Source: Calditrichota bacterium
Lineage (GTDB): Bacteria > Calditrichota > Calditrichia > RBG-13-44-9 > J075
Length of the DNA: 8,550 bases
NCBI GenBank assembly: GCA_003695285.1
Contig: RFIL01000526.1
Span: 1 to 8,550 of the forward strand
Direction of reading: 5' to 3'
This document shows positions 1 to 7,508 of this stretch, one piece after another. Position 1 is the stretch's first letter. Every line of letters starts with the position of its first letter. The notes beneath the pieces were generated by a model. That model was given only the letters and a program-made list of their open reading frames with translations, did no database searches and was not told where the DNA came from. Position numbers and translations under genes: made by a program.

Positions 1-2229
1 CTTTTCGGCGATAGCCAACATCACTGCTTCCATATTAATCGGCATCTCATGTCCGAAAACTGTGACCTTTTCCACCAGTGGTTCCACTGCCGGTTGTCGA
101 ACCTTTGAGGATTTTACCGGATAAGCAGGGGTGGTATGGGGCGTTCCCCATCGCTCCCATGCAGTGGTATCGGGGAAAATGTAATCGGCATACATTGAGG
201 TGTCCCCCACCAAAATGTCACAGGCAAAAAACAGGGGGATAGCCTCCAGGTTGGTAAGGATTTCGATGTTCTTGTGCGCTCCGGGCACTGAAATGGCAGG
301 GGTACCTTTATGCAAGAACAGCGCCTTGATAGGATAGGGGTAACCGTCCTGCGCTGAGGGAAGTATCTCCTGGTAATTATTTCCGGTATGGGGGAACCAG
401 GGGCGTTTTGCAGGATATCCCGCTTCCCGAAAAAGGGTGCTTTCTTCATAGTGAGATTTTTCCCGGGTCAACTTATGACCAAAGGGAGTTAGTTTTCCGG
501 GATGCAATCCCGCTTTCAAATTAAAGGGTTGACCTTTTTTGCTTCCATCCTCATGCCAGTGCCCACCACCGCTGGTTAACCCGCCTTTCCAGCCCGGGTT
601 ACCCATCAACAAATTAATCGAAATGATGGCCTGGGCATTATAGTATCCATTTGTATGTTGTACTGCCCCACGATACAACTCCACGGTGGCTTTTTTTCCG
701 TGTTGGGAGAATTCCCACATAACTTCATCCACATCCCGTGAATCCACTCCAGCCAACTCACACCATTCTTCAAAGGTGTTTTTACGCGCATAATCCGCAA
801 GGAGAGATAATGCCGTGGCAACTTCTTTTCCCTTTAATTTCCCCTTAAAGAACAAGTCGCCTTCCACCGGATGCTTCTCATCGTGGGGATCAACCGCCCG
901 AGGTCGACCGTTATGAATTATCACAAACTGATGCTCCCCGCCAATCCCTATCTCGGAAGCCCGGACCAATTTCCCCGGCCCATCCGCTTCCAGATGTACC
1001 AAATAAGCCGCATTGGTCCAACTGGTTTCATTATCCGCCTGAGCTGCGGCTTTATTGGCATTGGTTAAATAGCGTTTATCATATTTTTCTTTATCCAATA
1101 GCCATCGGATCATCCCATAAGCCAGCGCCGCATCCTGGCCAGGTTTTACCGACAGCCATTTCCAGGCTTTCGCTGCAGTTTTTGACAATCGCGGGTCTAC
1201 AACCACAAATTTCATCTTACCGCTAACCAGACCTTCGGTTACCATATTACTTAAGTAAGGCGGACCAAAGTTGGCTTCAAAAGCGCCGGTACCAAAGAAA
1301 ATAACAAATTCACTATTATAGAGGTCCGGCTTCATATGATGTTTTCCTCCACCCCATTTCCCTTCTTTGTATTGTTCCGTTATTTTTTCATATGCGATAT
1401 GATGGGATTGTTCGCAGATGGTCGTATGTTCATACCAATTCGTACTTCCGAATCCGCCGTACATCCAGCGTTTGGCAAATTCTTTTCGGCCATGTTCAAT
1501 TCGGCCAGCCATGAAAACAAATTGATTGTTCACGGGACCAAAGTCAGGATGATTGGGGTCTATCAGCAGATTTAGATGGGAGGCATATTTTCGCTTGAAA
1601 TTGCTGACACCCATCTCTCCTTTCGCCACCGCTCGGGCATCAGCAGCCATTTGTTGAGCCAAACGGGCATCTCGCAGTTTATACAGCTCCTTTAATCCCG
1701 GAACCACCCGATTTTCTTCCCCCGGCACATGGGAAAACAGTTTCCCGCCTTCTACGATTTCCTGGATGGCCTGTTCAAAGGAAATCGTCATCCATTTATT
1801 CTCTCCCCGACGTCCAGCGCGTTTTAACACCCTGGTGATCCGATATGGGTCGTAGAGCGTTTGTATCCCGGCCTGACCTTTGGGACAGATACAACCATCA
1901 AAATGGGAACCTTGTTTTACCGGGGTCTTGTATTTCAGAGAGGGATTCATTGTTTGCAGGCTGTAGGGATTCCCATCTATTTTCACCGCGACCCCATCCA
2001 GCACCTTCACCTTAATGGGGCAGTCGGTATGACATTGAAGGCATACGGTATAAATCTGATTTTCCGCTTCGTTGAGTGTATATTCCAGTTTTTCTTCTTC
2101 TGAAAGTCTTCGAAAGGCACAGCTCATTTGAGTTAAGGCAGCGGTTCCCCCTAACAGAGCGGTTGATTTCAGAAAGGTGCGCCGGCTAATTTTATTTGAA
2201 AGGTGGAGCTCTTTCTTTTCATGCTTCAT
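1..2229 (-). CDS. ttrA: Tetrathionate reductase-like molybdopterin oxidoreductase, catalytic subunit A (3' end outside window)
   Basis: Catalytic subunit of a Mo-bisPGD (DMSO reductase superfamily) enzyme, predicted to reduce tetrathionate or a related oxyanion outside the cytoplasmic membrane. The frame is open for 743 codons from ATG at 2229 to the window edge. Known TtrA proteins are about 1,000 residues, so roughly the last quarter is missing. A Tat signal is plain at residues 15-21 (SRRTFLK). The FS0 [4Fe-4S] ligands are C63, C66, C70 (CLQCHTDC) and C115 (CPKG). C272, in TICEQSHH, lies where TtrA-type enzymes carry the Mo-coordinating Cys. Blocks such as GENKWMTISFEQ, GMIRWLLDKEKY and SWTNAAYLV resemble Salmonella TtrA as I remember it, which favours TtrA over DmsA or NarG types. 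The start overlaps the end of the NrfD gene by 11 nt and has a near-ideal ribosome site. SrdA-type selenate reductase and other unassigned relatives cannot be excluded. Confidence 0.88.
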   Translation of the reverse strand, partial: MKHEKKELHLSNKISRRTFLKSTALLGGTAALTQMSCAFRRLSEEEKLEYTLNEAENQIYTVCLQCHTDCPIKVKVLDGVAVKIDGNPYSLQTMNPSLKYKTPVKQGSHFDGCICPKGQAGIQTLYDPYRITRVLKRAGRRGENKWMTISFEQAIQEIVEGGKLFSHVPGEENRVVPGLKELYKLRDARLAQQMAADARAVAKGEMGVSNFKRKYASHLNLLIDPNHPDFGPVNNQFVFMAGRIEHGRKEFAKRWMYGGFGSTNWYEHTTICEQSHHIAYEKITEQYKEGKWGGGKHHMKPDLYNSEFVIFFGTGAFEANFGPPYLSNMVTEGLVSGKMKFVVVDPRLSKTAAKAWKWLSVKPGQDAALAYGMIRWLLDKEKYDKRYLTNANKAAAQADNETSWTNAAYLVHLEADGPGKLVRASEIGIGGEHQFVIIHNGRPRAVDPHDEKHPVEGDLFFKGKLKGKEVATALSLLADYARKNTFEEWCELAGVDSRDVDEVMWEFSQHGKKATVELYRGAVQHTNGYYNAQAIISINLLMGNPGWKGGLTSGGGHWHEDGSKKGQPFNLKAGLHPGKLTPFGHKLTREKSHYEESTLFREAGYPAKRPWFPHTGNNYQEILPSAQDGYPYPIKALFLHKGTPAISVPGAHKNIEILTNLEAIPLFFACDILVGDTSMYADYIFPDTTAWERWGTPHTTPAYPVKSSKVRQPAVEPLVEKVTVFGHEMPINMEAVMLAIAEK

Positions 2230-3511
2230 AATTCACCTCCTTAGCTTGAATAGTCCCCTGCATCAAATGAGGTTTGTAATGTTCGAATACGGGTAAAAAC
2301 TTATAGGCTTGGAGAAAGAAGAAAACCACCAGAGCAATGATTCCGATGCTGGAGATCCACTCCATGGGACTGGGGAAATATTCAAAAGATAAGCGTATGT
2401 GATTCATAACCTCATCCAGGTGCGGAATGGGTGGAGTAACAAAAGCGGGAATCACCAGGTTAAAGCGAACAGAGATTATCCCGGTAGCCACAGCCAGTCC
2501 TCCCATTCCCATCCAGAATGTTGAACCTTTTTTCAGAACAAAAAACAAAATGGGAGTCAGAACGGTTAATCCCATTTGCCCAATCCAGAACACATACCAG
2601 TACTCGCCAAACATGATTTGATTCCACACGGCAATATGATCCGGAATGCTTCCATAAATACCAACTAACAATTCGGTAATCATTAATAACACATCCACAC
2701 CCAGGAAAAGCATCAACCATTGAGAGAGTTTTAGCACAATGCGGTGGTGGTCAGGTGCTTTTTTATCACCCAAGAAAGCGTAGAGGAAGGTCATCAAACC
2801 GGCTCCGGATACCAAAGCCGAGACCAGAAAGATGATTGGAAATATGGGAGAATACCAGTAAGGTCGAGCTTTTACAACGGCAAAGATAGCGCCGGTTCCG
2901 CCATGTACCCCAATAGCCAGGGGAACACCAATCGCTCCCAGAATCGCCGTTACCCGCAAACTTTGGGAATGGCATGCTCTAAAACTGCCTATCGTGGTCG
3001 GACATTGCCAACCCAAAGCCAGCAGCTTGTAGACCTTTTTCTTAAAACCATGGCTCTGATCCCGCATATAAGCCAGATCGCAGCGCATAAGGAACCACAA
3101 TTCGGCAAACACACAGGTGATATAAAATACATAGAATAAGATTTCCCATGCCAGAACGGAACTACTGTTCCAGTGGAAAGCAATATTAATGATACGAAAA
3201 GGGTGTCCCAGGTCAATCCAGACGAAGAACAACCCGGCAACCAAAGCCAGCACGGCCGATAATAAGGCCAATCTTCCAGCTTTTTCCAATTCTTTTTGAC
3301 CGAAAACATAAATGAGGGTGGAAAACAGAAAGCTCCCGGCAGAGAGCCCGATAAAATAGATATAAAGCGCCACCCACATTCCCCAGGGTACACTACTGCT
3401 TAACCAGGTAATCTTCATACCGGCGATCAATCGATAAATTACCGATGCGACTCCGATGGTTCCCAATATTCCGGTCAAAATGGTTAACCATTTATAGGTT
3501 TTATGTGCCAT
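2219..3511 (-). CDS. nrfD: NrfD/PsrC-family integral membrane subunit (TtrC-type quinol-oxidising anchor)
   Basis: Membrane anchor of the reductase, expected to oxidise menaquinol or another quinol and pass electrons to the Fe-S subunit. The 430-residue protein has about nine or ten hydrophobic helices: near 7-27, 42-70, 80-99, 119-141, 187-212, 222-247, 262-285, 304-326, 332-356 and 386-406. NrfD-type blocks include PWGMWVALYIYFIGLSAGS (42-60), DLGHPFR (100-106) and GVHGGTGAIFAVVKARPYW (201-219). At 430 residues it is longer than Salmonella TtrC (about 340 by memory), closer to the long NrfD/HybB-like branch. A hydrophilic loop at about 142-186 contains two Cys (C170, C180) and is probably not a cofactor site. 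ATG 3511 follows GGAAGGAG/AAAGG and lies 22 nt after the Fe-S gene. The 3' end overlaps the catalytic gene. The role in the complex is inferred from context; family assignment is firm. Confidence 0.9.
   Translation of the reverse strand: MAHKTYKWLTILTGILGTIGVASVIYRLIAGMKITWLSSSVPWGMWVALYIYFIGLSAGSFLFSTLIYVFGQKELEKAGRLALLSAVLALVAGLFFVWIDLGHPFRIINIAFHWNSSSVLAWEILFYVFYITCVFAELWFLMRCDLAYMRDQSHGFKKKVYKLLALGWQCPTTIGSFRACHSQSLRVTAILGAIGVPLAIGVHGGTGAIFAVVKARPYWYSPIFPIIFLVSALVSGAGLMTFLYAFLGDKKAPDHHRIVLKLSQWLMLFLGVDVLLMITELLVGIYGSIPDHIAVWNQIMFGEYWYVFWIGQMGLTVLTPILFFVLKKGSTFWMGMGGLAVATGIISVRFNLVIPAFVTPPIPHLDEVMNHIRLSFEYFPSPMEWISSIGIIALVVFFFLQAYKFLPVFEHYKPHLMQGTIQAKEVNYEA
2233..2242 (-). promoter_or_regulatory. 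Strong Shine-Dalgarno site for the catalytic subunit
   Basis: AAGGAGGTGA lies 3 nt before ATG 2229 (6 nt from GGAGG). It matches the 16S anti-Shine-Dalgarno end over ten bases and sits inside the last codons of the NrfD gene. It fixes the start of the A subunit and suggests high, coupled translation of the largest subunit. Confidence 0.85.
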
Positions 3512-3533
3512 ACCTTTTCTCCTTCCATTTTCA

Positions 3534-4442
3534 TCAGATGAGGTAATACACCTTGGGATGAGTCCCCAATTCTTCCTTTAACTGCATGATATTGGGTCGA
3601 GCAATCAACTGGGAGACCAGACTGTGGGGATCATTCCTGTCTCCAAAGTAGGTTGCTCTTCCAATGCAGGTGACCACACATTGGGGTAACAATCCCCGCT
3701 CGATGCGATGCACACAGAAATGACATTTACGTGCATTCCCCACCGGGGACTCGTTCCGGGTTCGTTCATGGACTTTATTGTATTCACCGGTTGGTACTTG
3801 TTCATAGGGCATCAACGAATGGATTCCCCGGTCTTCGGTGTAGAATTCGCCAAAATCGAACGTCCGGGCATTGTAGGGACAGGCGGTAAGGCAATACCGA
3901 CAGCCAATACAGCGATCGTAATCCACTACCACGATGCCATCCGCCCGCTGGTAGGTTGCCTTCACCGGACAGACAGGGGTACAGGGAGGATGTTCACAGT
4001 GCATGCAGGGGCGAGGAATAAACCGCCGGGTTACATTGGGATACTCTCCAATCTCCTCTTCAATCACCGGTCGATAAACCACTCCCGGGGGAAGCCGATT
4101 TTCCGCAATGCAGGCCACTGTACAGGCATTACAACCGACACATTTCCGGAGGTCAATAACCATTATCCAGCGCCTTTCTTCCAGGGGTTTTTGTAATGCC
4201 CTTCGAAGATCGCGCATCATTTGAAAAACCGGATTCTCCATTCCTTCTCCCGGTTCAGGTTCCGGTATTTCCGGAAGCACTTGCTGGACGCTTTGTGCTT
4301 GTTCTTCGGGGGCTGCGTTGAGGATAGCTGGGGCCAGCACCCCGGCAAACACAGTGGATACAAATTTCTTTAAAAAAGCCCGTCTTTCCTCCATTCCGGG
4401 TGAATGCTCACCGGAAGGCACTCCTTTTAATTTTTTGCCCAT
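3534..4442 (-). CDS. ttrB: TtrB-like 4x[4Fe-4S] ferredoxin subunit with Tat-type leader
   Basis: Electron-transfer subunit linking the NrfD anchor to the Mo subunit. Of 302 residues, all 16 cysteines fall into the four DmsB/TtrB-type groups: C101/104/107/111, C146/149/154/158, C178/181/184/188 and C240/243/255/259, enough for four [4Fe-4S] clusters. The N-terminus carries a Tat-like signal (ERRAFLKK at 19-26, then a hydrophobic stretch to about A43), which agrees with an active site outside the membrane. An unusually long Glu/Pro-rich linker (45-90) separates the signal from the first cluster. ATG 4442 is preceded by AAAGGAG at 8-nt spacing. Met17 is an alternative start but has no visible ribosome site. 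This is the first gene of the reductase operon and has its own sigma-54 promoter upstream. B-C-A order matches ttrBCA and srdBCA; the specific substrate is not shown by this subunit. Confidence 0.9.
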   Translation of the reverse strand: MGKKLKGVPSGEHSPGMEERRAFLKKFVSTVFAGVLAPAILNAAPEEQAQSVQQVLPEIPEPEPGEGMENPVFQMMRDLRRALQKPLEERRWIMVIDLRKCVGCNACTVACIAENRLPPGVVYRPVIEEEIGEYPNVTRRFIPRPCMHCEHPPCTPVCPVKATYQRADGIVVVDYDRCIGCRYCLTACPYNARTFDFGEFYTEDRGIHSLMPYEQVPTGEYNKVHERTRNESPVGNARKCHFCVHRIERGLLPQCVVTCIGRATYFGDRNDPHSLVSQLIARPNIMQLKEELGTHPKVYYLI

Positions 4443-4462
4443 ACCTCATTCTCCTTTCGCAT

Positions 4463-4527
4463 TCCCATATGCTCACAACTTATCAACACCCATTTACCCA
4501 TAACTTTTCAGTCATGGATAACCCATT
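4463..4527 (-). repeat. Four short repeats in the reductase-operon leader
   Basis: On the + strand the 7-mer (A/T)CCCAT(A/T) occurs at 4463, 4488, 4496 and 4521, with start-to-start spacings of 25, 8 and 25 bp. The outermost copy (4521-4527) lies between the -12 element and the expected transcription start; the others are in the untranslated leader. Function unknown; chance is possible for such short units. Confidence 0.35.
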
Positions 4528-4528
4528 G

Positions 4529-4544
4529 GGCAAAATTAATACCA
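4529..4544 (-). promoter_or_regulatory. Sigma-54 (-24/-12) promoter for the reductase operon
   Basis: The minus strand reads TGGTATTAATTTTGCC: TGG at -24, exactly ten bases between GG and GC, and TTTGC at -12. The consensus is TGGCACG-N4-TTGCW. Transcription should start near 4518, giving a leader of about 76 nt before ATG 4442. It fits the neighbouring sigma-54 response regulator and the palindromes located about 100-120 bp upstream. Confidence 0.8.
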
Positions 4545-4594
4545 TTGAGACAATCGGGGAAAAATGAGGGAAAGCAGCAGGATTTAAGGGGGAA

Positions 4595-4645
4595 TTCATC
4601 AAAAAAAGGATGAAAGATCATCTTCTAAAGAGATGAAATTTCATC
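4595..4645 (-). promoter_or_regulatory. Tandem palindromes: likely upstream activator sites for the NtrC-type regulator
   Basis: Site 1 at 4632-4645 is the perfect 14-bp palindrome GATGAAATTTCATC. Site 2 at 4609-4622 is GATGAAAGATCATC (five-base arms GATGA/TCATC). A half-site TTCATC ends at 4600. The TCATC ends are 22 and 23 bp apart, about two helical turns. The palindrome centres sit about 97 and 120 bp upstream of the predicted start, a usual distance for enhancer sites of sigma-54 activators. I saw no copy near the other sigma-54 promoter. The same bases also form the terminator-like repeat listed separately, so either reading, or both, may hold. Confidence 0.6.
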
Positions 4646-4653
4646 CTCTTTTT
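4601..4653 (-). terminator. Terminator-like inverted repeat after the response-regulator gene
   Basis: The minus strand has AAAAAGAGGATGAAA (4653-4639), a 23-nt loop, then TTTCATCCTTTTTTT (4615-4601). The 15 positions pair throughout with one G-U, and the second arm ends in seven T. The other strand also ends in a T-rich run, so it could act both ways. It would separate the sensory operon from the reductase operon. The stem is A/T-rich and the loop long, so efficiency is uncertain. Confidence 0.5.
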
Positions 4654-4698
4654 GCTCCGTGTATTACTGAGAGGATTAATAAAAGGGGCAGATGGAGG

Positions 4699-4722
4699 TT
4701 AAAAAAGCTGATACTTTTTTAA
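4699..4722 (-). repeat. A/T-rich inverted repeat spanning the response-regulator stop codon
   Basis: TTAAAAAAG (4699-4707) and CTTTTTTAA (4714-4722) are perfect 9-bp arms around a 6-nt loop, covering the last codons and the TAA stop. With one G-C pair per stem it would be a weak hairpin, perhaps helping 3'-end formation, or simply a by-product of the Lys/Phe codons. Confidence 0.35.
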
Positions 4723-6042
4723 CTTGCTTTTCAGGGTAGGAAGTGGAATCCCCAGTTCCTGAGCCATTCGTGTTTTGCTCCCCTGGCACCGAATGAGCGC
4801 TTCTTCCAGGATGGCTTTTTCCAGACGATGTAAATAATCCGGGAGTGTGATTTTGCCCCATTCAAACTCCCCCCTTTGTTTGTTGAGGTTCAAAATATTT
4901 GGTGGTAAAAAACTGGTGTCTACATCTCCCTGTTGCCCCAGAACAACCAATCTTTCAATTACATTTTCCAACTCGCGAACATTCCCATCCCATTCATACT
5001 CCAAAAGCAATTCCATAATTTCAGAAGAAAGTTTTAGCGGTTTATCCGGGGAATATTTTTTAAGAAAATGCTCTACCAGAAGGGGGATATCTTCTTTCCT
5101 TTCCCGCAAAGGGGGAAGATAAATGGGCATAACATTCAAGCGGTAAAAGAGGTCTCGCCGAAAATGTCCGGCTGCCATCTCCTCTTGTAAATCCTTTTTG
5201 GTAGCAGCAATCAGCCGCACATCCACCTGTAAGGTTTCTTCCCCTCCTACCCGTTCAAATTTACCGGATTCAATCACCTGCAAGAGTTTCACCTGTGTTT
5301 CGGGGGGAATATCATCCACTTCATCCAGGAATAATGTTCCGCCATTTGCCAGTTCAAAGCGGCCCTTCTTTTGCCGGATGGCTCCGGTAAAGGCTCCCTT
5401 CTCATGTCCAAACAACTCCGATTCTAACAGTTCCCGGGATAAAGCCGCACAACTAACTGTGACAAACGGTTTATCCCGTCGAGGACTGTTATAATGAATG
5501 GTCTCTGCGATTAATCCTTTCCCGGTACCGGTATCTCCGATGAGCAACACCGTCACATCCGTCTGACAAACCGTATCCAATAATTGAAAGACCTTCTGCA
5601 TGGCGGGAGATTTCCCGATAATGCCGGAAAACTGATATTTTTGGTATAAGCGGGCGCGCAGGGCTTCGTTTTCCTGTCGGAGACGTATGGTCTCTTCCAC
5701 GTTGCTGATTATCCTTAGAAGATGTTCTATATCAAACGGCTTACAGATATAATCGATGGCCCCCTTTTTCAATATTTTTATAGCGGATTCCAGGGTGGCA
5801 TTGGCTGTAATCAACAAAAAACGGGTTTGAGGGCTATGAGCCAGCATATAATCCAAAACATCCTCGCCACTAATGCCATCCAATACCAGGTCACAGATGA
5901 CCAAGTCGAAATCTTCTTTATTTAACCACTCCAGTGCCTCCTCCCCGGTGGCAGCCGTCTCGACCGTATAGCCAGCATCGGCCAACTCATCTGCCAACGC
6001 TACCCGAAGACTCCTTTCATCATCCACTACCAGGAGTTTCAT
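4699..6042 (-). CDS. NtrC-family sigma-54-dependent response regulator
   Basis: Transcription activator for sigma-54 promoters, controlled by phosphorylation; 447 residues with the classic three parts. The receiver domain (1-115) has acidic D7/D8, phosphoacceptor D51, T79 and K101. After a helical linker, the AAA+ domain (about 140-370) shows Walker A GDTGTGKG (169-176), the sigma-54 contact loop GAFTGA (216-221), Walker B LFLDEVDD (237-244) and the FRRDLFYRLNV region. A Fis-type helix-turn-helix ends the protein (GSKTRMAQELGIPLPTLKSK). The start overlaps the kinase stop as ATGA, so kinase and regulator are translationally coupled and almost surely cognate. Downstream, the palindromes and the -24/-12 promoter before the reductase operon are its likely target. 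Salmonella TtrR, the functional counterpart, is a FixJ/LuxR-type regulator, so this is a different solution. Assignment is certain; the target is inferred. Confidence 0.96.
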   Translation of the reverse strand: MKLLVVDDERSLRVALADELADAGYTVETAATGEEALEWLNKEDFDLVICDLVLDGISGEDVLDYMLAHSPQTRFLLITANATLESAIKILKKGAIDYICKPFDIEHLLRIISNVEETIRLRQENEALRARLYQKYQFSGIIGKSPAMQKVFQLLDTVCQTDVTVLLIGDTGTGKGLIAETIHYNSPRRDKPFVTVSCAALSRELLESELFGHEKGAFTGAIRQKKGRFELANGGTLFLDEVDDIPPETQVKLLQVIESGKFERVGGEETLQVDVRLIAATKKDLQEEMAAGHFRRDLFYRLNVMPIYLPPLRERKEDIPLLVEHFLKKYSPDKPLKLSSEIMELLLEYEWDGNVRELENVIERLVVLGQQGDVDTSFLPPNILNLNKQRGEFEWGKITLPDYLHRLEKAILEEALIRCQGSKTRMAQELGIPLPTLKSKLKKYQLF

Positions 6043-7508
6043 AACACACCATTCTCCCGTGGTAAAGTTATTGTTACGGTTGTGCCTTCCCCCGGTTTTG
6101 ATGTTACAGATATCGTACCATTATGTACTTTAATAATATTATAACTTACATACAATCCCAATCCCGTACCCCGGTTGCCTTTGGTGGTAAAGAAAGGATC
6201 AAAAATCTGTTTAACGATATCCTCCGGAATACCACATCCATCATCCGAAATATTTAAAACATATTGGTTGGAATTTTCGGTTAAGGAAAGGGAAATATTT
6301 CCCTGTCGTTCCACCGCATCGATGGCATTCAGAAGACAATTCACTACCACCTGAATTAATTGCGCTTTCCCACCCCTGACCCGAAACGGTTTATTGGGTA
6401 ACTCACATTGGAGTCGAATTTGATTTTTTTGCAATCGGAACTGAACCAATCGGATGGCAAATTCTACCACTTCCTTTAAATTCAAGGATTCGGTTTTAAA
6501 ATCCGCATGGTGAGAATAATCCAGGAGGTTCCCCACAATGGATTTTATGTGTTGAGTGGATTCAGAAATTGATTCCAGATACTCCCGTTGTTTGGCATCA
6601 AAGCCCCCCGGGTTCTTAAGGAGTCGGTGCAGGCATAATTCAATTCCTGCAATCGGGTTATTTATTTCATGGGCGATCCCGGAAGCCAATATCCCCACAC
6701 TGGCCAATTTTTCAGTTTCCATCATTTTTAACTGTGTTTGCCGGGATTGTTGATCCAGAGCAGAGATTCGTTCCATCATTTGTTGAAAACCTTCTCCCAG
6801 GAGCATTAACTCATCATTGGTTCGTATAGCTAATTGAGGCAGATGTTTCCCCGGCACAAACCGCCGAAAACCATCCAGAATTTCATAAATGGGATGAGTG
6901 ATATAAGAAGAAAAACCAATGGCGCCAACAATCCCTAGAAATAAGAATCCCATTACCATCCCAATTAAAATGACCGCCAGATGTTCTCCCTTGGTTTTAA
7001 TATTGGTCTCGTTCAGACCAAGAAGAAGATACCCCAGCCTTCCTTCCATAATGGGTGCATACAATTGACGAATATAAATACCTGCCTGAGGGTCTTTTAA
7101 AAGTTGCATTTTACTGGTTTCCGGTAATTGAGTAAGGGCAACCGGTATTTGATTGGTTTCAAAAGTGTGACCAATTAATTTTTTACTGGCATCAAATACC
7201 AGAATGTAGAAGATGTCCGGATCGGAGTTTTTTAATTCGTTGATGAAAAAGTTAACTGCGGCAAAATCCTGAAAGATAATGTCATTAGCCAACTCTTCCT
7301 GCAAAATCCGGAGGACAAGTTGACCTTTCCGATTCATTTCTTCTCTGGTGGTCTTAATGACGTAGGTGTTAGTGATGTACAAGTTGATGCTTCCAAATAG
7401 TAAGACCACAAACAGGATCGCCGCTACTAATTTGGTGTGAAGTGGTACGAAATCACGGCGTAAGAGAATCTGGAATAAACGAAAAAACAGTTCGATAATT
7501 TTCTTCAT
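6039..7508 (-). CDS. Sensor histidine kinase (periplasmic sensor, HAMP, HisKA, HATPase_c)
   Basis: Membrane kinase partner of the downstream NtrC-type regulator; 489 residues from ATG 7508. A short basic N-terminus leads to TM1 (about 27-45), then a roughly 130-residue extracytoplasmic domain whose core (DIFYILVFDASKKLIGHTF) looks like a PAS/Cache fold. TM2 is about 177-200, HAMP about 201-255, and the H-box is LASGIAHEINNP with phospho-acceptor H280. The N-box is NCLLNAIDA, G1 DDGCGIP, the F-box FDPFF and G2 GNRGTGLGL, all intact. A TTG at 7529 would add seven residues. ATG 7508 is preferred because it shortens the overlap with the lipoprotein gene to 56 nt, but neither start has a clear Shine-Dalgarno site, so translation is probably coupled to the upstream gene. 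The 3' end overlaps the regulator by 4 nt. Operon position suggests it receives the signal from the PhnD-like lipoprotein; that contact is inference. Confidence 0.93.
   Translation of the reverse strand: MKKIIELFFRLFQILLRRDFVPLHTKLVAAILFVVLLFGSINLYITNTYVIKTTREEMNRKGQLVLRILQEELANDIIFQDFAAVNFFINELKNSDPDIFYILVFDASKKLIGHTFETNQIPVALTQLPETSKMQLLKDPQAGIYIRQLYAPIMEGRLGYLLLGLNETNIKTKGEHLAVILIGMVMGFLFLGIVGAIGFSSYITHPIYEILDGFRRFVPGKHLPQLAIRTNDELMLLGEGFQQMMERISALDQQSRQTQLKMMETEKLASVGILASGIAHEINNPIAGIELCLHRLLKNPGGFDAKQREYLESISESTQHIKSIVGNLLDYSHHADFKTESLNLKEVVEFAIRLVQFRLQKNQIRLQCELPNKPFRVRGGKAQLIQVVVNCLLNAIDAVERQGNISLSLTENSNQYVLNISDDGCGIPEDIVKQIFDPFFTTKGNRGTGLGLYVSYNIIKVHNGTISVTSKPGEGTTVTITLPRENGVL

Noticed and set aside
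114..449. Separate minus-strand frame of 111 codons and another at 606-821, suggesting a broken gene.
   Set aside because: Codon-by-codon translation from 2229 to 1 in the catalytic frame has no stop and keeps family motifs throughout, so these are shadows of one intact but edge-truncated gene.
2960..3020. Possible multiple frameshifts in the NrfD loop: other frames here read MSDHDRQF and LEHAIPKV, which look protein-like.
   Set aside because: The main frame is open without a stop through the loop, and the alternative needs three separate one-base changes within about 60 bases. The loop is hydrophilic and expected to vary.
3708..4196. Long plus-strand open frame (162 codons) opposite the Fe-S subunit.
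   Set aside because: It is antisense to a gene with all 16 cluster cysteines, has no recognisable domain, and similar antisense frames appear under several genes here.
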